Below, piece after piece: positions 41,150 through 50,594 of a stretch of 64,000 nucleotides of DNA. Made by a program: the position numbers and the translations under genes. Below the pieces are notes generated by a model. That model saw only the letters and a program-made list of their open reading frames with translations. It searched no databases and was not told the DNA's origin. Origin of the DNA: DATMER01 sp040349255 (GTDB lineage: Bacteria > Acidobacteriota > Thermoanaerobaculia > Multivoradales > UBA5704); NCBI GenBank assembly GCA_040349255.1, contig JBEQUE010000010.1:1-64000 (forward strand). Direction: 5' to 3'. How positions within the stretch are numbered: the first letter of the stretch is position 1; each line of letters begins with the position of its first letter.

Positions 41150-42304
41150 TCAGGCCGCCGGCACGTAGCGCACGATCTCGGCCGCGAACTGCGCAGCCCG
41201 GTCCGGCGTCATCTTGTCCTGGGCCACGAGGCGGCAGAACAGCTTGAGGCTCGCCGCGGTCTGGCGGTCCAGGCCGGGGCTCTCCCGCAGCCGGACCGTC
41301 GACTCCGCCAGCCTCGCGAGCTCTTCGGTGCGGCCCTCGCGGAGCTGAAGGACGGCCGTCTCCAGGAACAACAGGGCGAGCTCGGGGATCGCCTTCGGGT
41401 GGAGCCCGGAGGGATCGAGCCCAAGCACCGCCTCGGCCTCCTCGAGTCGGCCCAGGCCCGCGGCGACACGGCCGTCGAGGCAGAGCAGGCGGGACCGCGC
41501 CGGCTCGAGCCCCTCCGCCAGCTTGCGAAGAGCGGCGGGGAGCGCCTTCACCTCCGCGGCACGGCCGGCGTCGCAGAGCGCCGTGCCGAGCTCGAGCCCG
41601 ATCCTCAGAGAGAGGTGGGGCCTGGCGAGCTTCGCGGCGATCTCGCTGGCGCGCGACAGATCCTTGACGGCCACGACGGCCTGGCCGCGGCGCCGGAGCA
41701 GGCGACCCTTCTCCAGAAGGAGGAGCGCCTCGCCTTCACCGCCGTCGGCCTGGGCCCCGATCACCGGGCTCGGCCGGATCGAGAAATCGATCTTCTCCAG
41801 GGCTTCCGCGAGCTGCCCCTGCTCGGCCAGGAGACGGACGGTCAGCACCGTCGTGCGCTGGCGGCGGAACATGGTCGGCCAGATCCCCGCCATGGCGCCG
41901 GTGAAGAAGGACTCGGCGCGATGCATGGCCTCCCGGGCGGACGCCAGGTCGCCCCGCGCGCGGCGGGCGTTCGCGAGATGGGCCCAGGCGTACTCCTGGG
42001 CCCCGCTGACCACCGCCGGCTCGCCGAGCACCTTCGGAGCGATCGTCACCGCGAGCGCTGCCAGCTCCTCGGCGCCCTCGGGATCGAACTCCGCCCGTTC
42101 CAGGCTCTCGTCGCAGATCCGCTCGCAGAGCGCCCAGCCCTGGAACGCGGAGTCTCCGAGGATGCGTTCCTTCCACTCTCCCGGAGCTCCGGAAGCCTGA
42201 AGCTGGCGCCACAGCCTGTCCGCCGCTTCGCGGTCCTCATGGGCCTGGGCGGCGCGCCGTTCACGACCATCGATGTAATCTTCAACCGGCTCTTGTTTCG
42301 TCAT
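41150..42304 (-). CDS. TPR protein, paralogue of 22848-24161
   Basis: 384-residue, all-alpha cytoplasmic protein with TPR-like pairs (AWAHLANARRARGDLASARE, LGLEEAEAVLGLDP-like segments). Its opening region (GDSAFQGWALCERICDESLE) aligns with NHPRFQTWGVLERLLDLSQK of the ZAS-TPR protein, so the two are paralogues, but this one has no zinc-finger start. GGAGAACGCT precedes ATG at 42304. The lanthipeptide-like precursor gene follows 86 bp downstream. The function is unknown; peptide binding is a possibility given TPR folds and the neighbouring peptide gene. Confidence 0.75.
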   Translation of the reverse strand: MTKQEPVEDYIDGRERRAAQAHEDREAADRLWRQLQASGAPGEWKERILGDSAFQGWALCERICDESLERAEFDPEGAEELAALAVTIAPKVLGEPAVVSGAQEYAWAHLANARRARGDLASAREAMHRAESFFTGAMAGIWPTMFRRQRTTVLTVRLLAEQGQLAEALEKIDFSIRPSPVIGAQADGGEGEALLLLEKGRLLRRRGQAVVAVKDLSRASEIAAKLARPHLSLRIGLELGTALCDAGRAAEVKALPAALRKLAEGLEPARSRLLCLDGRVAAGLGRLEEAEAVLGLDPSGLHPKAIPELALLFLETAVLQLREGRTEELARLAESTVRLRESPGLDRQTAASLKLFCRLVAQDKMTPDRAAQFAAEIVRYVPAA

Positions 42305-42428
42305 AGCGTTCTCCGGGACCTGATTCTACGGAGTTGCCGGTGCGGAGACAAGCGACGGATTCGCAGGCAGGCTGCTGAACGGGCTGCCGCGACGAAGGCG
42401 TCGCGGCAGCTTCCGGGAGGCGAGGTCT

Positions 42429-43307
42429 TCAGCCGGGCGGGAACTGACCGTTCTTGGCCACCGGCACGCAGAGCTTGGTGGTGTCCTTCACGTCCACCTG
42501 CTCGGGCGGCAGGCCCATGCCTTTCAGCACGGGATTGAGGTGGCTCAGCTTCAGGTTCTTGTCGAGCGGCAGACCCTTCAGGTCATAGCAGAGCACGTCG
42601 GAGTAGCGGATGATCTGGGCGACAGAGGCGGGCGGGAACTTCTGGTTCTTGGCCACCGGCACACAGAGCTGGATCGGCGCCGGCCCGGTGATCTCGGTCT
42701 GCTCCGACGCCGTGCCGACGAACAGGGGGTTCAGGTGGGTCAGCTTGATCGGAGCGGGATGGATGGCGGGAGCCTCGACCCGGTAGCACTTGAGGTCCAG
42801 GTAGCTGATCAGGCTCAGCACGCTGGGTGGCGGGTTCTGATCGTTCTTGGCCACCGGCACGCAGAGCTGCTCCGGCTCGCGCACGATCACGTCGGTCGAG
42901 GGTCCGAGCAGCCCCGAGATCACCGGGTTGAGCTGGTCGATGTGGATCGGAAGGTCGAGCGAAGGCCCCTTGATGCCGTAGCACTTCAGGTCCGCATACT
43001 GGATGAAGGGCAGGACGCTCGACGGGATCACCTGGTTCTCCTTGCGCACCGGGACGCAGAGGTCCTGCGGCTCCTGGAGCTCGACGTGCTCCACCGGAGC
43101 TCCGTACTGCACGAAGACAGGGTTGAGATGGTCGAGCTGCAGCGGCACGTTGATCGGCGGCTGGTCCGGGATGTCGTAGCAGCGCAGGTCGAGGAATCTA
43201 ACGAAGGCGGCGGGCGACGGCAGCGGCTGAGCCGAGACCGCGGCCGGCAGCGCCAGCAGAACGAACAGGCAGGCTCCAACGACGACCAGGCGAATGACCT
43301 TGTCCAT
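42429..43307 (-). CDS. secreted protein with four DUF7450-like repeats
   Basis: 292 residues: signal peptide (LVVVGACLFVLLALPAAVSA), then four repeats of about 65 residues, each with a YxDLKCY-like start and an LCVPVAKN-like end (for example CYGIKGPSLDLPIHIDQLNP and PEQLCVPVAKNDQ). Each repeat has a conserved Cys pair that probably forms an intra-repeat disulfide. The pattern fits the DUF7450-type repeats found in exported proteins of several phyla. ATG at 43307 (AAGGAG upstream) is chosen over earlier in-frame starts. Function unknown. Confidence 0.8.
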   Translation of the reverse strand: MDKVIRLVVVGACLFVLLALPAAVSAQPLPSPAAFVRFLDLRCYDIPDQPPINVPLQLDHLNPVFVQYGAPVEHVELQEPQDLCVPVRKENQVIPSSVLPFIQYADLKCYGIKGPSLDLPIHIDQLNPVISGLLGPSTDVIVREPEQLCVPVAKNDQNPPPSVLSLISYLDLKCYRVEAPAIHPAPIKLTHLNPLFVGTASEQTEITGPAPIQLCVPVAKNQKFPPASVAQIIRYSDVLCYDLKGLPLDKNLKLSHLNPVLKGMGLPPEQVDVKDTTKLCVPVAKNGQFPPG

Positions 43308-43499
43308 GCTCATCTCCTTGTTGTGGGAAGGAGCGGCTCCGCGCACGGGTCCACCCTTCCACGCGCCTCATGACAGTGGATTTGACGGTCCAGGCCTGTT
43401 CCGTCCGACTGGACGCTCCCCAGTAATAGAAGCATCCACTAATTTAGAGTACTCGACGATTCAAGAACGGGACAGTCGGAGCTTCGATAGACTGGCGCC

Positions 43500-44048
43500 A
43501 TGAACGCCAATCCCGCCGATCTCTTTGTTCAGGACGTCCGCATCCAGGCCCGCAAGCTCAAGGAGCTCGCGGACAAGGCTCTCGCCCAGGTGCGCGACGA
43601 GGACCTCGCCGTCGTGCTCGATCCCGAGTCGAACAGCCTCGCCATGATCGTCCAGCACCTGGCAGGCAATCTCCGCTCCCGGTGGACCGACTTTCTAACC
43701 TCCGACGGCGAAAAGCCCGACCGCAACCGCGATGCCGAGTTCGAAGCCCACGACGGCACGAACCGAGCCGGCCTCCTGGCGGCCTGGGAGGACGGGTGGG
43801 GCTGCCTGATCTCGACCCTCGACGGCCTCGCCGTGGAAGATCTCGGCAGGACGGTCACCATCCGCTCCGAGCCCCACTCCGCGGTCCAGGCCATCAACCG
43901 CGGGTTGGCGCACGCCGCCTATCACGTCGGCCAGATCGTGCTGCTGGCGAAGCACTTCGCCTCGGCGGACTGGAAGACGCTCTCCATCCCGCGCAAGCAG
44001 TCGCGACAGTTCAACGAGGCCATGCGCGGGAAGTCAGCCGGAGCCTAA
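43500..44048 (+). CDS. DinB-superfamily protein (DUF1572 type)
   Basis: 182-residue four-helix-bundle protein. The likely metal-binding histidines are in AMIVQHLAGNLRSRWTDFL and LAHAAYHVGQIVLLAKH, the positions used in the DinB/YfiT fold, and the pattern fits DUF1572. Such proteins are often thiol-dependent transferases or stress proteins; the substrate is unknown. ATG at 43500 lacks a strong ribosome site. It is divergent from the DUF7450-like gene and convergent with the TonB receptor gene, with a hairpin between. Confidence 0.8.
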   Translation: MNANPADLFVQDVRIQARKLKELADKALAQVRDEDLAVVLDPESNSLAMIVQHLAGNLRSRWTDFLTSDGEKPDRNRDAEFEAHDGTNRAGLLAAWEDGWGCLISTLDGLAVEDLGRTVTIRSEPHSAVQAINRGLAHAAYHVGQIVLLAKHFASADWKTLSIPRKQSRQFNEAMRGKSAGA

Positions 44049-44056
44049 AGCCGGCC

Positions 44057-44080
44057 GGCCTCCTGTCTCGACAGGAGGCC
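44057..44080. terminator. bidirectional hairpin between DinB and TonB receptor genes
   Basis: Perfect 10-bp stem GGCCTCCTGT / ACAGGAGGCC with a CTCG loop between two convergent stops. Confidence 0.65.
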
Positions 44081-44100
44081 AGCTGACTCACGCGGCTGCG

Positions 44101-46530
44101 CTAGCGGACGTTGATGCGCGTCGAGACGCCGAAGGTGCGGGGCTGGTTGACCAGATAGCCGACGCGCGCGCGCGTGCCGCGCTCCTGATCCAGGGCGAGA
44201 CGGGCCTGCTCGTCGAACAGGTTGTTGACGAACACCGCGATGTCCCACTTCCCGTTCAGGAACCCGAGGCGGAGGTTGGCGATGTCGTACGACGGCAACT
44301 CGGGGTTGAAGCTGAACGTGCTCTGGGTGAGCGGACCGCCGATCGTGTTGGCGCCGAATGAGTTCAGATTCACGAGGCCGAAACCCACCGCCTGGTCGCC
44401 GATCTGGGTGAACCGGGAGCCGACGTATTGGTAGCTGCCGGTGAAGTACCCCAGCCAGCTCGTCCCGAGGGCCCACTGCCAGGTGGCCATGGCCGCGCCC
44501 TGAAGCTCCGGGACGGTCGGCAGACGGTTGCCGGACTTGATGCCGGAAACCACCTGCACGTTGCCGGCCGAATCGGTCGAGGTGAGGGTCGAGCGCAACT
44601 CCGACTTGCCGTAGTTGGCCGAGATGGTGAAATCGAAGTGCTCGGTGGGCGCGGCGGACCACTCGAGCTCGATGCCGGTGCTCCGGGCCTTGGGCACGTT
44701 GAAGATCACCCGCGAGGAGCACGTGCCGGCGGTCACGGTCGCCTGGAGGTTCTTGATGTCCATGTAGTAGGCGGCGACGTTGAACACCCCATGGCCTCCG
44801 CCACCGCCGCCGATCGTCGTCTTGCTGCCGACCTCGTAGTTCCAGATCTCCTCGTCCTCCCACGAGCCGTGCCCGCCGAAGGTCCTCAGGTCCTCCGGCG
44901 TGCAGAGCGGCACGTTGAGAGGATCGTTGATGCCGCCGAGACGGAAACCTTTCGAAACCTGGGCGTTCAGCTTGGTCCCTTCCTTGACGTCGAGGCTCGC
45001 GATCAGGCGCGGCGCGAAGCCGGTCGCCGAGGTCGAGCCCGTGTTCGTCCCGGCGTCGGCGAAGATGCCGTCGAAGGTCTGGCTCCGGTCTTCCTGGAAA
45101 TCGTAGTAGCGCAGGCCGCCGGTCAGGTCGAGGCGGTCGCTGACGGCCCAGGTGGCCTCGCCGAACACCGCGAGCTGATCCATGTCGTAGCTCAGGTCGG
45201 AGAAGTAGAGCACGTCGCGCTTCGCGCCGAAGTTGCCCGCGGTGGGGATGCCGGTCAGAGACTCGAAGCCGGAGACGAAGACGCTCTGGCCATAGTCGCG
45301 GTCGATGCTGCTGTAGAAGACCCCGGTCAACCACTGCAGCCGGTCGCGCTGGCCGGCGAGGCGCAGCTCCTGGGTCCAGACCTTCGCGGTCGTCGCGTCG
45401 TCGAGCGGCGCGTCGAGGGTGTAGACGTTCTCCGGCAGGCCGACGGTGCCGCCGGTGATGCTCGCGCTCAGGGCCGTGCCGTCGCGCACCACCAGGATGT
45501 CGCGGTCCGTGTAGCTGGTGATCGAGGTCAGCGAGACGCCGCCGAAGTCGTACCCGATGTTGAGGTCGGCGAGCAGGAACTCGTCGGTGAACGGCTCTTC
45601 GATCTGGGTGAACTGCTCACGGTCTCCCAGGTCCACCGCCGGGCGCGTGGTGGTATAGGGATTGGCGAGGATGTTGAACGCGTCCTCGCGGTTCCAGCCG
45701 TCCGTGTCGACCTTCTGATAGACGACTCTCGGAGTGATGGAGAGACGGTCGTTCGGCTCCATGCGCAGCGCGAGCCGGGCGCCGGAGCGCTCGCCGCCGT
45801 TGACGTCCTCCTTGATGCTCAACCCCGGCTGGACCGCGTCGATGAAGCCGCCGAAGCTGTTGTAGAAGGCGGTGAGGCGCAGGGCGGCGGTGTCGCCGAG
45901 CGGCGCGTTGACGGCCACCTTGGCGCTGCCGCCCATCTCGCCGTCGGTCACGCTGTTGGCGCTCAGCTCGGCCACGGTCTCGCTCTCGCCGAGCGTCGGC
46001 TGATTGGTGATGTAGCGCATCGTGCCCGAGGCCGACCCGGCTCCGAACAGGGTGCCCTGGGGGCCGCGCAGCACCTCGACGCGCGACATGTCGAAGAGGT
46101 CGATGTCCGGGGTGAAGAGGGACAGCGAAATGCCCGAGTCGTCGAGGTAGACGCCGACCTGCTCCTTCACGCCCGGCTGGTCGCGGGCGATCTGACCGGA
46201 GGAGACGCCGCGGATCGCGACCTGGCTCTGGCCGGGACCGAGGTTCTGCACGCTGAAGCCCGGGGTGGTCTGCGCGATCCCCTCGATGGAATCGACGCCC
46301 TGCTTCCGGAGGTCCTCTTCCGTCGGCGCCGCCACGGAGAAAGGCACATCCTGGACCTTCTCCTCGCGCAACGTGGACGTGACGGTGATCTCTTCGGTCA
46401 CCCTTTCCTCCGTGGGCGGGTTTGCGCTCGGGCCGGCAGGGGTTTCGGGCTCCTGGGCTGCGGCCGGGCGAGTTGGCAGTGCCAGAACCAGGGTCAGGAA
46501 AGCGAGGCCGAGAATGCTGCTGCTCCTCAT
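44101..46530 (-). CDS. TonB-dependent receptor, copy A
   Basis: 809-residue outer-membrane active transporter, iron-complex-receptor type. Signal peptide (ILGLAFLTLVLALPTRPAAA), a TonB-box-like stretch EEITVTSTLREEKVQDVPFS, plug domain (about 55-165: EGIAQTTPGFSVQNLGPGQ, EVLRGPQGTLFGAGSASGT), then a 22-strand-type barrel. The C-terminus ends FGVSTRINVR without the usual terminal Phe of barrel proteins. AGAGGAG precedes ATG at 46530. It is nearly identical in sequence to the receptor immediately upstream; differences concentrate in the signal region and a few loops (a Gly-rich insertion GGGGGGHG is present only here). Substrate unknown. Confidence 0.93.
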   Translation of the reverse strand: MRSSSILGLAFLTLVLALPTRPAAAQEPETPAGPSANPPTEERVTEEITVTSTLREEKVQDVPFSVAAPTEEDLRKQGVDSIEGIAQTTPGFSVQNLGPGQSQVAIRGVSSGQIARDQPGVKEQVGVYLDDSGISLSLFTPDIDLFDMSRVEVLRGPQGTLFGAGSASGTMRYITNQPTLGESETVAELSANSVTDGEMGGSAKVAVNAPLGDTAALRLTAFYNSFGGFIDAVQPGLSIKEDVNGGERSGARLALRMEPNDRLSITPRVVYQKVDTDGWNREDAFNILANPYTTTRPAVDLGDREQFTQIEEPFTDEFLLADLNIGYDFGGVSLTSITSYTDRDILVVRDGTALSASITGGTVGLPENVYTLDAPLDDATTAKVWTQELRLAGQRDRLQWLTGVFYSSIDRDYGQSVFVSGFESLTGIPTAGNFGAKRDVLYFSDLSYDMDQLAVFGEATWAVSDRLDLTGGLRYYDFQEDRSQTFDGIFADAGTNTGSTSATGFAPRLIASLDVKEGTKLNAQVSKGFRLGGINDPLNVPLCTPEDLRTFGGHGSWEDEEIWNYEVGSKTTIGGGGGGHGVFNVAAYYMDIKNLQATVTAGTCSSRVIFNVPKARSTGIELEWSAAPTEHFDFTISANYGKSELRSTLTSTDSAGNVQVVSGIKSGNRLPTVPELQGAAMATWQWALGTSWLGYFTGSYQYVGSRFTQIGDQAVGFGLVNLNSFGANTIGGPLTQSTFSFNPELPSYDIANLRLGFLNGKWDIAVFVNNLFDEQARLALDQERGTRARVGYLVNQPRTFGVSTRINVR

Positions 46531-46644
46531 GAGATCTCCTCTGGACTGCTCTTGGAACCGAGGCCGGCGCCCCGGGCTCGGGGACGCTCAATAGATACCG
46601 TGCATGGGAGGGGAAAAGGGAGACAACGCGAAAAGAGTCATCGG

Positions 46645-46672
46645 CCGGCCTCTTCTTTGGGGAAGAGGCCGG
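46645..46672 (-). terminator. hairpin after TonB receptor copy B
   Basis: Eleven-bp stem CCGGCCTCTTC / GAAGAGGCCGG with a 6-base loop, 19 bp past the stop of the upstream receptor gene, separating the transcripts of the two copies. Confidence 0.6.
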
Positions 46673-46690
46673 CAGGCTTCCTGGGTTGTG

Positions 46691-49159
46691 CTAGCGGACG
46701 TTTATGCGCGTCGAGACGCCGAAGGTGCGGGGCTGGTTGACCAGGAAACCGACGCGGGCGAGCGTGCCGCGCTCCTGGTCGAGAGCGAGCTTGGCCTGCT
46801 CGTCGAAAAGGTTGTTGACGAACACCGCGACGTCCCACCTGCCGTTCAGGAACCCGAGACGGAGGTTGGCAATGTCGTAGGCCGGCAGCTCGGGGTTGAA
46901 GGTGAACGTGCTCTGGGTGCGCGGACCGCCAATGGCGTTGGCCCCAAACGCGTTCAGATTCACGAGGCCGAAGCCCGTCGCCTGGTCGCCGATCTGGGTG
47001 AACCGGGAGCCGACGTACTGGTAGCTGCCGGTGAAGTATCCCAGCCAGCTCGTTCCGAGCGCCCACTGCCAGGTGGCGTTGGCGGCGGCCTGAAATTCCG
47101 GGACGGTCGGCAGACGGTTGCCGGACTTGATGCCGGAGACGACGTTCACGTTGCCGGCCGTGTCGGTCGAGGTGAGGGTCGAGCGCAGCTCCGACTTGCC
47201 GTAGTTGGCCGAGATGCTGAAGTCGAAGTGCTCGGTCGGCGCGGCGGACCACTCGAGCTCGACGCCGGTGCTGCGCGCCTTGGGGACGTTGAAGATCACC
47301 CGCGAGGAGCACGTGCCGGCGGTCACGGTCGCCTGGAGGTTCTTGATGTCCATGTAGTAGGCGGCGACGTTGAACACCCCGCGGCCTCCGCCGATCGTCG
47401 ACTTGCTGCCGACCTCGTAGTTCCAGATCTCCTCGTCCTCCCACGAATCGTGCCCGCCAAAGGTCCTCAGATCCTCGGGGGTGCAGAGCGGCACGTTGAG
47501 CGGATCGTTGATGCCGCCGAGACGGAAACCTTTCGAAACCTGGGCGTTCAGCTTGGTGCCTTCCTTGACGTCGAGGCTCGCGATCAGGCGCGGGGCGAAG
47601 CCCGTCGCCGAGGTCGAGCCCGTGCTGGTCCCGGGGTCGGCGAAGATGCCGTCGAAGGTCTGGACGCGGTCTTCCTGGAAGTCGTAGTAGCGCAGGCCGC
47701 CGGTCAGGTCGAGGCGGTCGCTGACCGCCCAGGTGGCTTCGCCGAACACCGCGAGCTGATCCATCTCGTAGCTCAGGTCCGAGAAGTAGAGCACGTCGCG
47801 CGCCGCGCCGAACTTGCCCGTGGTGGGAATGCCGGTCAGGGACTCGAAGCCGGAGACCAGGAGGCCCTGGCCATAGTCGCGGTCCATGGTGCTGTAGAAC
47901 ACCCCGGTCAGCCATTGCAGCCGGTCCGCCTCGCCGGCGAGGCGGAGCTCCTGGGTCCAGAGCTTCGCGGTCGTCGCGTCGTCGAGCGGCGCGTCGAGGG
48001 TGTAGACGTTCTGCGGCAGGCCGATGGAGCCGCCGGTGATGCTCGCGGTCAGGGCCGTGGCGTCGCGAACCACCAGGATGTCGCGGTCCGTGTAGCTAGT
48101 GATCGAGGTCAGCGACGCGCCGCCGAAGTCGTAGTTGATGTTGAGGTCGGCGAGCAGGAACTCGTCGGTGAACGGCTCCTCGAACTGGGTGAACTGCTCG
48201 CGCTCGCCGAGGTCCACCGCCGGACGCGTGGTGGTGTAGGGATTGGCGAGGATGTTGAACGCGTCCTCGCGGTTCCAGCCGTCCGTTTCGACCTTCTGGT
48301 AGACGACTCTCGGAGTGATGGAGAGCTGGTCGTTCGGCTGCATCCGGAGCGCGAGGCGGGCGCCGGAGCGCTCGCCGCTGTTGACGTCTTCCTTGATGCT
48401 CAGGCCCGGCTGGACGGCGTCGATGAAGCCGCCGAAGCTGTTGTAGAAGGCGGTGAGGCGCAGGGCGGAGGTCTCGCCGAGCGGCGCGTTGACGGCCACC
48501 TTGGCGCTGCCGCCCATCTCGCCGTCGGCCACGCTGTTGGCGGCCAGCTCGGCCACGGTCTCGCTCTCGCCGAGCTTGGGCTGGTTCGTGATGTAGCGCA
48601 TCGTGCCCGAGGCCGAGCCGGCGCCGAACAGGGTGCCCTGGGGGCCGCGCAGCACCTCGACGCGCGACATGTCGAAGAGGTCGATGTCCGGGGTGAAGAG
48701 GGACAGCGAGATGCCCGAGTCGTCGAGGTAGACGCCGACCTGCTCCTTCACGCCCGGCTGGTCGCGGACGATCTGGCCGGAGGAGACGCCGCGGATCGCG
48801 ACCTGGCTCTGGCCGGGGCCGAGGTTCTGCACGCTGAAGCCCGGGGTGGTCTGCGCGATCCCCTCGATGGAATCGACGCCCTGCTTCCGGAGGTCCTCTT
48901 CCGTCGGCGCCGCCACGGAGAAGGGCACGTCCTGGACCTTCTCCTCGCGCAACGTCGACGTGACGGTGATCTCTTCGGTGACTTTCTCCGTCGGCTCCGT
49001 CGGCGGGTTTTCGCTCTGGTCGGCGGGGGGATCCGGCTCCTGGGCCGCCGCCGGGAGTGCCGGCAGCGCCAGGAACAGGCTCAGGAAAGCGACGCCGAGA
49101 ATGCCGGCGGCTCTCCAGCCCGGCCGAAGGATGCTCAAGTCGCTGCTGCTGCTCCTCAT
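46691..49159 (-). CDS. TonB-dependent receptor, copy B
   Basis: 822-residue paralogue of the adjacent receptor with the same architecture: signal peptide with a longer n-region (MRSSSSDLSILRPGWRAAG), TonB-box-like EEITVTSTLREEKV, plug and barrel. It also ends ...RINVR without a C-terminal Phe. GGAGGAGG precedes ATG at 49159. The two genes are in tandem with a terminator between them, pointing to a recent duplication with separate expression. The porin-like gene lies upstream on the same strand. Ligand not predictable; catecholate siderophores and plant-derived compounds are common for such families. Confidence 0.93.
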   Translation of the reverse strand: MRSSSSDLSILRPGWRAAGILGVAFLSLFLALPALPAAAQEPDPPADQSENPPTEPTEKVTEEITVTSTLREEKVQDVPFSVAAPTEEDLRKQGVDSIEGIAQTTPGFSVQNLGPGQSQVAIRGVSSGQIVRDQPGVKEQVGVYLDDSGISLSLFTPDIDLFDMSRVEVLRGPQGTLFGAGSASGTMRYITNQPKLGESETVAELAANSVADGEMGGSAKVAVNAPLGETSALRLTAFYNSFGGFIDAVQPGLSIKEDVNSGERSGARLALRMQPNDQLSITPRVVYQKVETDGWNREDAFNILANPYTTTRPAVDLGEREQFTQFEEPFTDEFLLADLNINYDFGGASLTSITSYTDRDILVVRDATALTASITGGSIGLPQNVYTLDAPLDDATTAKLWTQELRLAGEADRLQWLTGVFYSTMDRDYGQGLLVSGFESLTGIPTTGKFGAARDVLYFSDLSYEMDQLAVFGEATWAVSDRLDLTGGLRYYDFQEDRVQTFDGIFADPGTSTGSTSATGFAPRLIASLDVKEGTKLNAQVSKGFRLGGINDPLNVPLCTPEDLRTFGGHDSWEDEEIWNYEVGSKSTIGGGRGVFNVAAYYMDIKNLQATVTAGTCSSRVIFNVPKARSTGVELEWSAAPTEHFDFSISANYGKSELRSTLTSTDTAGNVNVVSGIKSGNRLPTVPEFQAAANATWQWALGTSWLGYFTGSYQYVGSRFTQIGDQATGFGLVNLNAFGANAIGGPRTQSTFTFNPELPAYDIANLRLGFLNGRWDVAVFVNNLFDEQAKLALDQERGTLARVGFLVNQPRTFGVSTRINVR

Positions 49160-49306
49160 GAGACCTCCTCCAACAGGACAAACGCTGCGCGGAAGCGCGC
49201 GGCGGTCAAGGTTTCGGGATGGCCCAGCTCAGGTTGCGCGGCGTCACAGCTTCTACTGAAAGCTGCTCTCTTGTAACACAGTGCTCCGGATGTCGAAAAG
49301 GGGGCC

Positions 49307-50554
49307 CTAGAACACGAAGCGCAGCTCGGCCCGCACGGAGTCGCCGACGACAGGCGGCGAGCCGGCCCGGAGCGCGGCCGGCCGATCGGCCTCGACGTCG
49401 AGCCACTCGACGCCGGCGCGCCAGTGCTCGTCGAACGGCACGAGCACGGCGAGGGTCCAGGCCCGGCCGTCCTCCCGGTTGTCGTCGAGCGCCGTCGAGT
49501 CGCGGTCCTCGACCCGGAAGTCGTCGTAGCGCACCGTGGCCCGCCAGGTCCCGAAATCCCGCGTGAGCAGGAGGTAGAACGTGTCGAACAGGATGTCCAC
49601 GACGGCCTCCGACCTTCCTCCCGGCGGCGCGAAACCCATCTTCGACGTGCCGGTCCCCCACTCGCCGACGAGGCGCAGGCCGGCCGGCAGCTTCGTCTCG
49701 GCGGAGAGCCAGCGGAAATCCGTGTCCCAGGCGTACTCCTCGCCGTGGATCGCGCGGTCGCCGAGGTTGAGGAAGGCCGTCACCTGGAACACCGCCCGAT
49801 CGTCCGGCGCGGTCCAGCGGGCCCGGCCGGCATAGCCCGGCCGGCCGTCGAGATCGGATCCGAAGGCTTTCGATCCCCGATCGCTCTGTCTGGGAAACTG
49901 CTCGCCGAAGCGCTCGATCGGCGGCAGCGGCACGAAGCGGCCCGTGGGCGTGGGCCGGTCGTGAAAGGAGAAGCCGCGCCAAGCGAGGAGCGTCGCGGAC
50001 GTGTCGTTGCCGCCGAAGACGGTGGCGGCAAGCTGGATCCTGTGATCGCTCGCGAAGGTGCGCCGATACGCCACGTCCACGCCGATCGGCCGGATCTCCT
50101 CGGCCACCCAACTGTTCATCGCCGACAGGGTCAGCGTGTACGGCGAGCTCCAGAGCGGATCGACGTTCTCGCGCGACGAGGGCAGGAAAAACTGGCCGGC
50201 GCGCACGGTCCACAGGTGCCATTCGCCGTCGCCGAAGCTCTTCTCCACGAACGCTTCGAGCAGCCCGGAGCCCGCCGATGAGGAACCGCCCGCATCCCGC
50301 CGCGCCACGCCATGCACGAAGAGGCCCCAGCTCGCGCCCATCTCCCAGTCCACGGCAAGCCGCGCTTCGGCCGTGGCAGACTCGCCATCATCCAGAAGCT
50401 TGCCGAAGCCGCCCTCGAGAAACGACGGCGCGGTATCGAACGATCCGCCCGAGACCCGTACGACTCCGAGCACGCGCGGCGCCTCGACGCCCAGGACAGG
50501 CGCCGACACGGCCGCTCCCAGCAACAACATCCCAACCGCTTTCAGATCGATCAT
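49307..50554 (-). CDS. porin-like outer-membrane beta-barrel protein
   Basis: 415 residues with a short signal peptide (VGMLLLGAAVSAPVLG) and alternating amphipathic strands ending in the barrel-type C-terminus VRAELRFVF with terminal Phe. Segments such as VRAGQFFLPSSRENVDPLWS and DVAYRRTFASDHRIQLAATV resemble phosphate-selective-porin-like barrels. ATG at 50554 (MIDLKAVG) gives the signal peptide but has a weak ribosome site; the frame is open further upstream into the retropepsin-like gene, 40 bp away. Probably a passive channel partner of the TonB receptors; substrate unknown. Confidence 0.7.
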   Translation of the reverse strand: MIDLKAVGMLLLGAAVSAPVLGVEAPRVLGVVRVSGGSFDTAPSFLEGGFGKLLDDGESATAEARLAVDWEMGASWGLFVHGVARRDAGGSSSAGSGLLEAFVEKSFGDGEWHLWTVRAGQFFLPSSRENVDPLWSSPYTLTLSAMNSWVAEEIRPIGVDVAYRRTFASDHRIQLAATVFGGNDTSATLLAWRGFSFHDRPTPTGRFVPLPPIERFGEQFPRQSDRGSKAFGSDLDGRPGYAGRARWTAPDDRAVFQVTAFLNLGDRAIHGEEYAWDTDFRWLSAETKLPAGLRLVGEWGTGTSKMGFAPPGGRSEAVVDILFDTFYLLLTRDFGTWRATVRYDDFRVEDRDSTALDDNREDGRAWTLAVLVPFDEHWRAGVEWLDVEADRPAALRAGSPPVVGDSVRAELRFVF

Positions 50555-50594
50555 GGCCGTGATGATACGGCCGGGGCTGGCGGCCGGATCTATC

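Noticed and set aside
44428..46740. Long plus-strand frame opposite TonB receptor copy A (and the equivalent opposite copy B, 46604-49276)
   Set aside because: Shadow frames of the receptor genes; low-complexity Arg/Gly/Ala composition and no ribosome site.
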